From positions 1 through 5,572 of the forward strand of contig JAKACU010000113.1 of NCBI GenBank assembly GCA_021821185.1: a stretch of DNA of 5,572 bases, read 5' to 3'. Of the stretch, positions 4,806 to 5,572 are shown piece after piece. A program made the position numbers and the translations under genes. This DNA is from Bacillota bacterium. Lineage in GTDB: Bacteria; Bacillota; Bacilli; Alicyclobacillales; SLC66. The notes beneath the pieces are model-generated. The model made no database searches. It had not been told where the DNA came from and was given only the letters and a program-made list of their open reading frames with translations. Numbering within the stretch: the first letter of the stretch is position 1; each line of letters begins with the position of its first letter.

Positions 4806-5572
4806 GTGGTCGTCTATGTGGATGTAGCTTTTGCTGTCAATTTCCTTGTGGACGCCTGTTTGCTGTTGGTTACCGGATACCTCTTGAAAAAAAGGATCCG
4901 TTTTTTACGTGTCTTTGCCTCTGCTGCGCTCGGATCCTTATATGCTGTCATAATCCTTTTCCCCGGCACTTCATGGGCAGATAATTTGTTGAGCAAATGG
5001 GTTGTCTCCGTGCTCATGGCTGATCTGGCCTTTTCAAGTCGGATGTTTGCTTTTTCATCATGGAAGCAATTGCTTTCTTTAGCTCAGTCCGTAACGGCAT
5101 TTTACGCGGTTACATTTGCCGCAGGCGGTGCGGTGTACGCACTGCACAGCATCTTTTCTTCGTCGGGTTCTTTATTTAGCGGTCTGGCTCTCGTTGATGG
5201 AAGGGTGATGTGGTGGTCAAGCGTCAGTACTATTTTTATGGTGGTTTCCTTTCCCATCGGGCTATTCGCTCTGCGAGCGTTATGGGTTCGGGTTCACCAT
5301 ATGCGCGACGGACAGGGCGACATCTGCGAAGTTGTTTTTTCGCTGCATGGCCGTGAGGTCCGTTTAGGCGCCTTGCTCGACACGGGAAACAGGCTGGTTG
5401 ATCCGATCATGAAGCAGCCTGTGGCTGTGGTGGAAGCGACACAAATTGCCGATTTGTTGCCTGAGGCTCTGCGGCAGGTTGTACTTCTTGGGAAAGACCC
5501 GTTGCAAGCATTATATGCAAACACGGATGTGGGAGGACTGGAAGATCGTCTGACGATTGTGGCCTTTCAGGC
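4806..5572 (+). CDS. spoIIGA: Sporulation sigma-E factor processing peptidase SpoIIGA (3' end outside window)
   Basis: The frame is open from GTG 4806 to the window end, giving 255 residues of a protein usually about 300 long. The N-terminal half is a membrane domain with about five hydrophobic segments (roughly 4-26, 33-53, 61-80, 90-114 and 136-160). The C-terminal half starts the aspartic protease domain: CEVVFSLHGREVRLGALLDTGNRLVDPIMKQPV spans about 174-206, with catalytic D192 in the D-T-G-N motif and the following DP and PV typical of the family. SpoIIGA removes the propeptide of pro-sigma-E in the mother cell after signalling by SpoIIR from the forespore. The N terminus MVVYVDVAFAVNFLVD aligns well with the family's MxxYxD opening, which supports the GTG start. 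In related genomes sigE follows directly in the same operon, and it would be expected just past the window end. It has its own promoter and is separated from ftsZ by a terminator. Confidence 0.96.
   Translation, partial: MVVYVDVAFAVNFLVDACLLLVTGYLLKKRIRFLRVFASAALGSLYAVIILFPGTSWADNLLSKWVVSVLMADLAFSSRMFAFSSWKQLLSLAQSVTAFYAVTFAAGGAVYALHSIFSSSGSLFSGLALVDGRVMWWSSVSTIFMVVSFPIGLFALRALWVRVHHMRDGQGDICEVVFSLHGREVRLGALLDTGNRLVDPIMKQPVAVVEATQIADLLPEALRQVVLLGKDPLQALYANTDVGGLEDRLTIVAFQ

Noticed and set aside
4887..4906. Near-palindrome of seven A, GGATCC, G and six T within spoIIGA, as a terminator, attenuator or slippage switch
   Set aside because: A GGATCC centre leaves no loop for an RNA hairpin. The bases are explained by the codons for KKRIRFL, and the A run does not form a canonical X-XXY-YYZ slippery site in the reading frame.
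4754..4984. Plus-strand open frame overlapping the start of spoIIGA, rich in Cys
   Set aside because: It runs through the spoIIGA promoter and ribosome site in another frame and has no ribosome site of its own; spoIIGA has clear family motifs.

Overview
The window is a stretch of the division and cell wall (dcw) cluster of an endospore-forming Bacillota, running from the end of divIB/ftsQ through two DUF881 genes, sbp, ftsA and ftsZ into the first part of spoIIGA. All genes are on the + strand. The gene order matches the Bacillus subtilis order divIB-ylxW-ylxX-sbp-ftsA-ftsZ-(bpr)-spoIIGA, except that no bpr protease gene lies between ftsZ and spoIIGA. SpoIIGA is found only in spore formers. 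Strong Shine-Dalgarno sites and frequent GTG/TTG starts also fit Bacillota. The family looks like Bacilli, possibly Alicyclobacillaceae-like, but that last step is a guess.

Layout: 1-344 is the 3' end of the divisome protein DivIB/FtsQ. 363-1837 holds two tandem single-pass membrane proteins of the DUF881 family. 1837-2205 is the small four-helix membrane protein Sbp (DUF1290), overlapping the second DUF881 gene by one base. 2206-2273 is a gap with a possible extended -10 promoter and a hairpin around the ftsA ribosome-binding site. 2274-3500 is ftsA (TTG start) and 3550-4623 is ftsZ. A clear intrinsic terminator at 4647-4676 closes the unit. 4677-4805 holds a convincing candidate Spo0A-type sporulation promoter. 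4806-5572 is the first 255 codons of spoIIGA, cut by the window end.

How the parts work together: FtsZ polymerises into the Z ring, FtsA tethers it to the membrane, and DivIB is a later divisome component that links to septal wall synthesis. The DUF881 pair and Sbp are conserved neighbours of unclear role. SpoIIGA is the membrane protease that activates pro-sigma-E in the mother cell. The terminator plus a separate promoter would split constitutive division genes from sporulation genes.

I see no mobile element, CRISPR array, RNA gene or unknown accessory system; this is mostly conserved core sequence. The points most worth checking are the start of the second DUF881 gene, which lacks a convincing canonical start, and the spoIIGA promoter, with a 21-bp spacer and two near-consensus 0A boxes.
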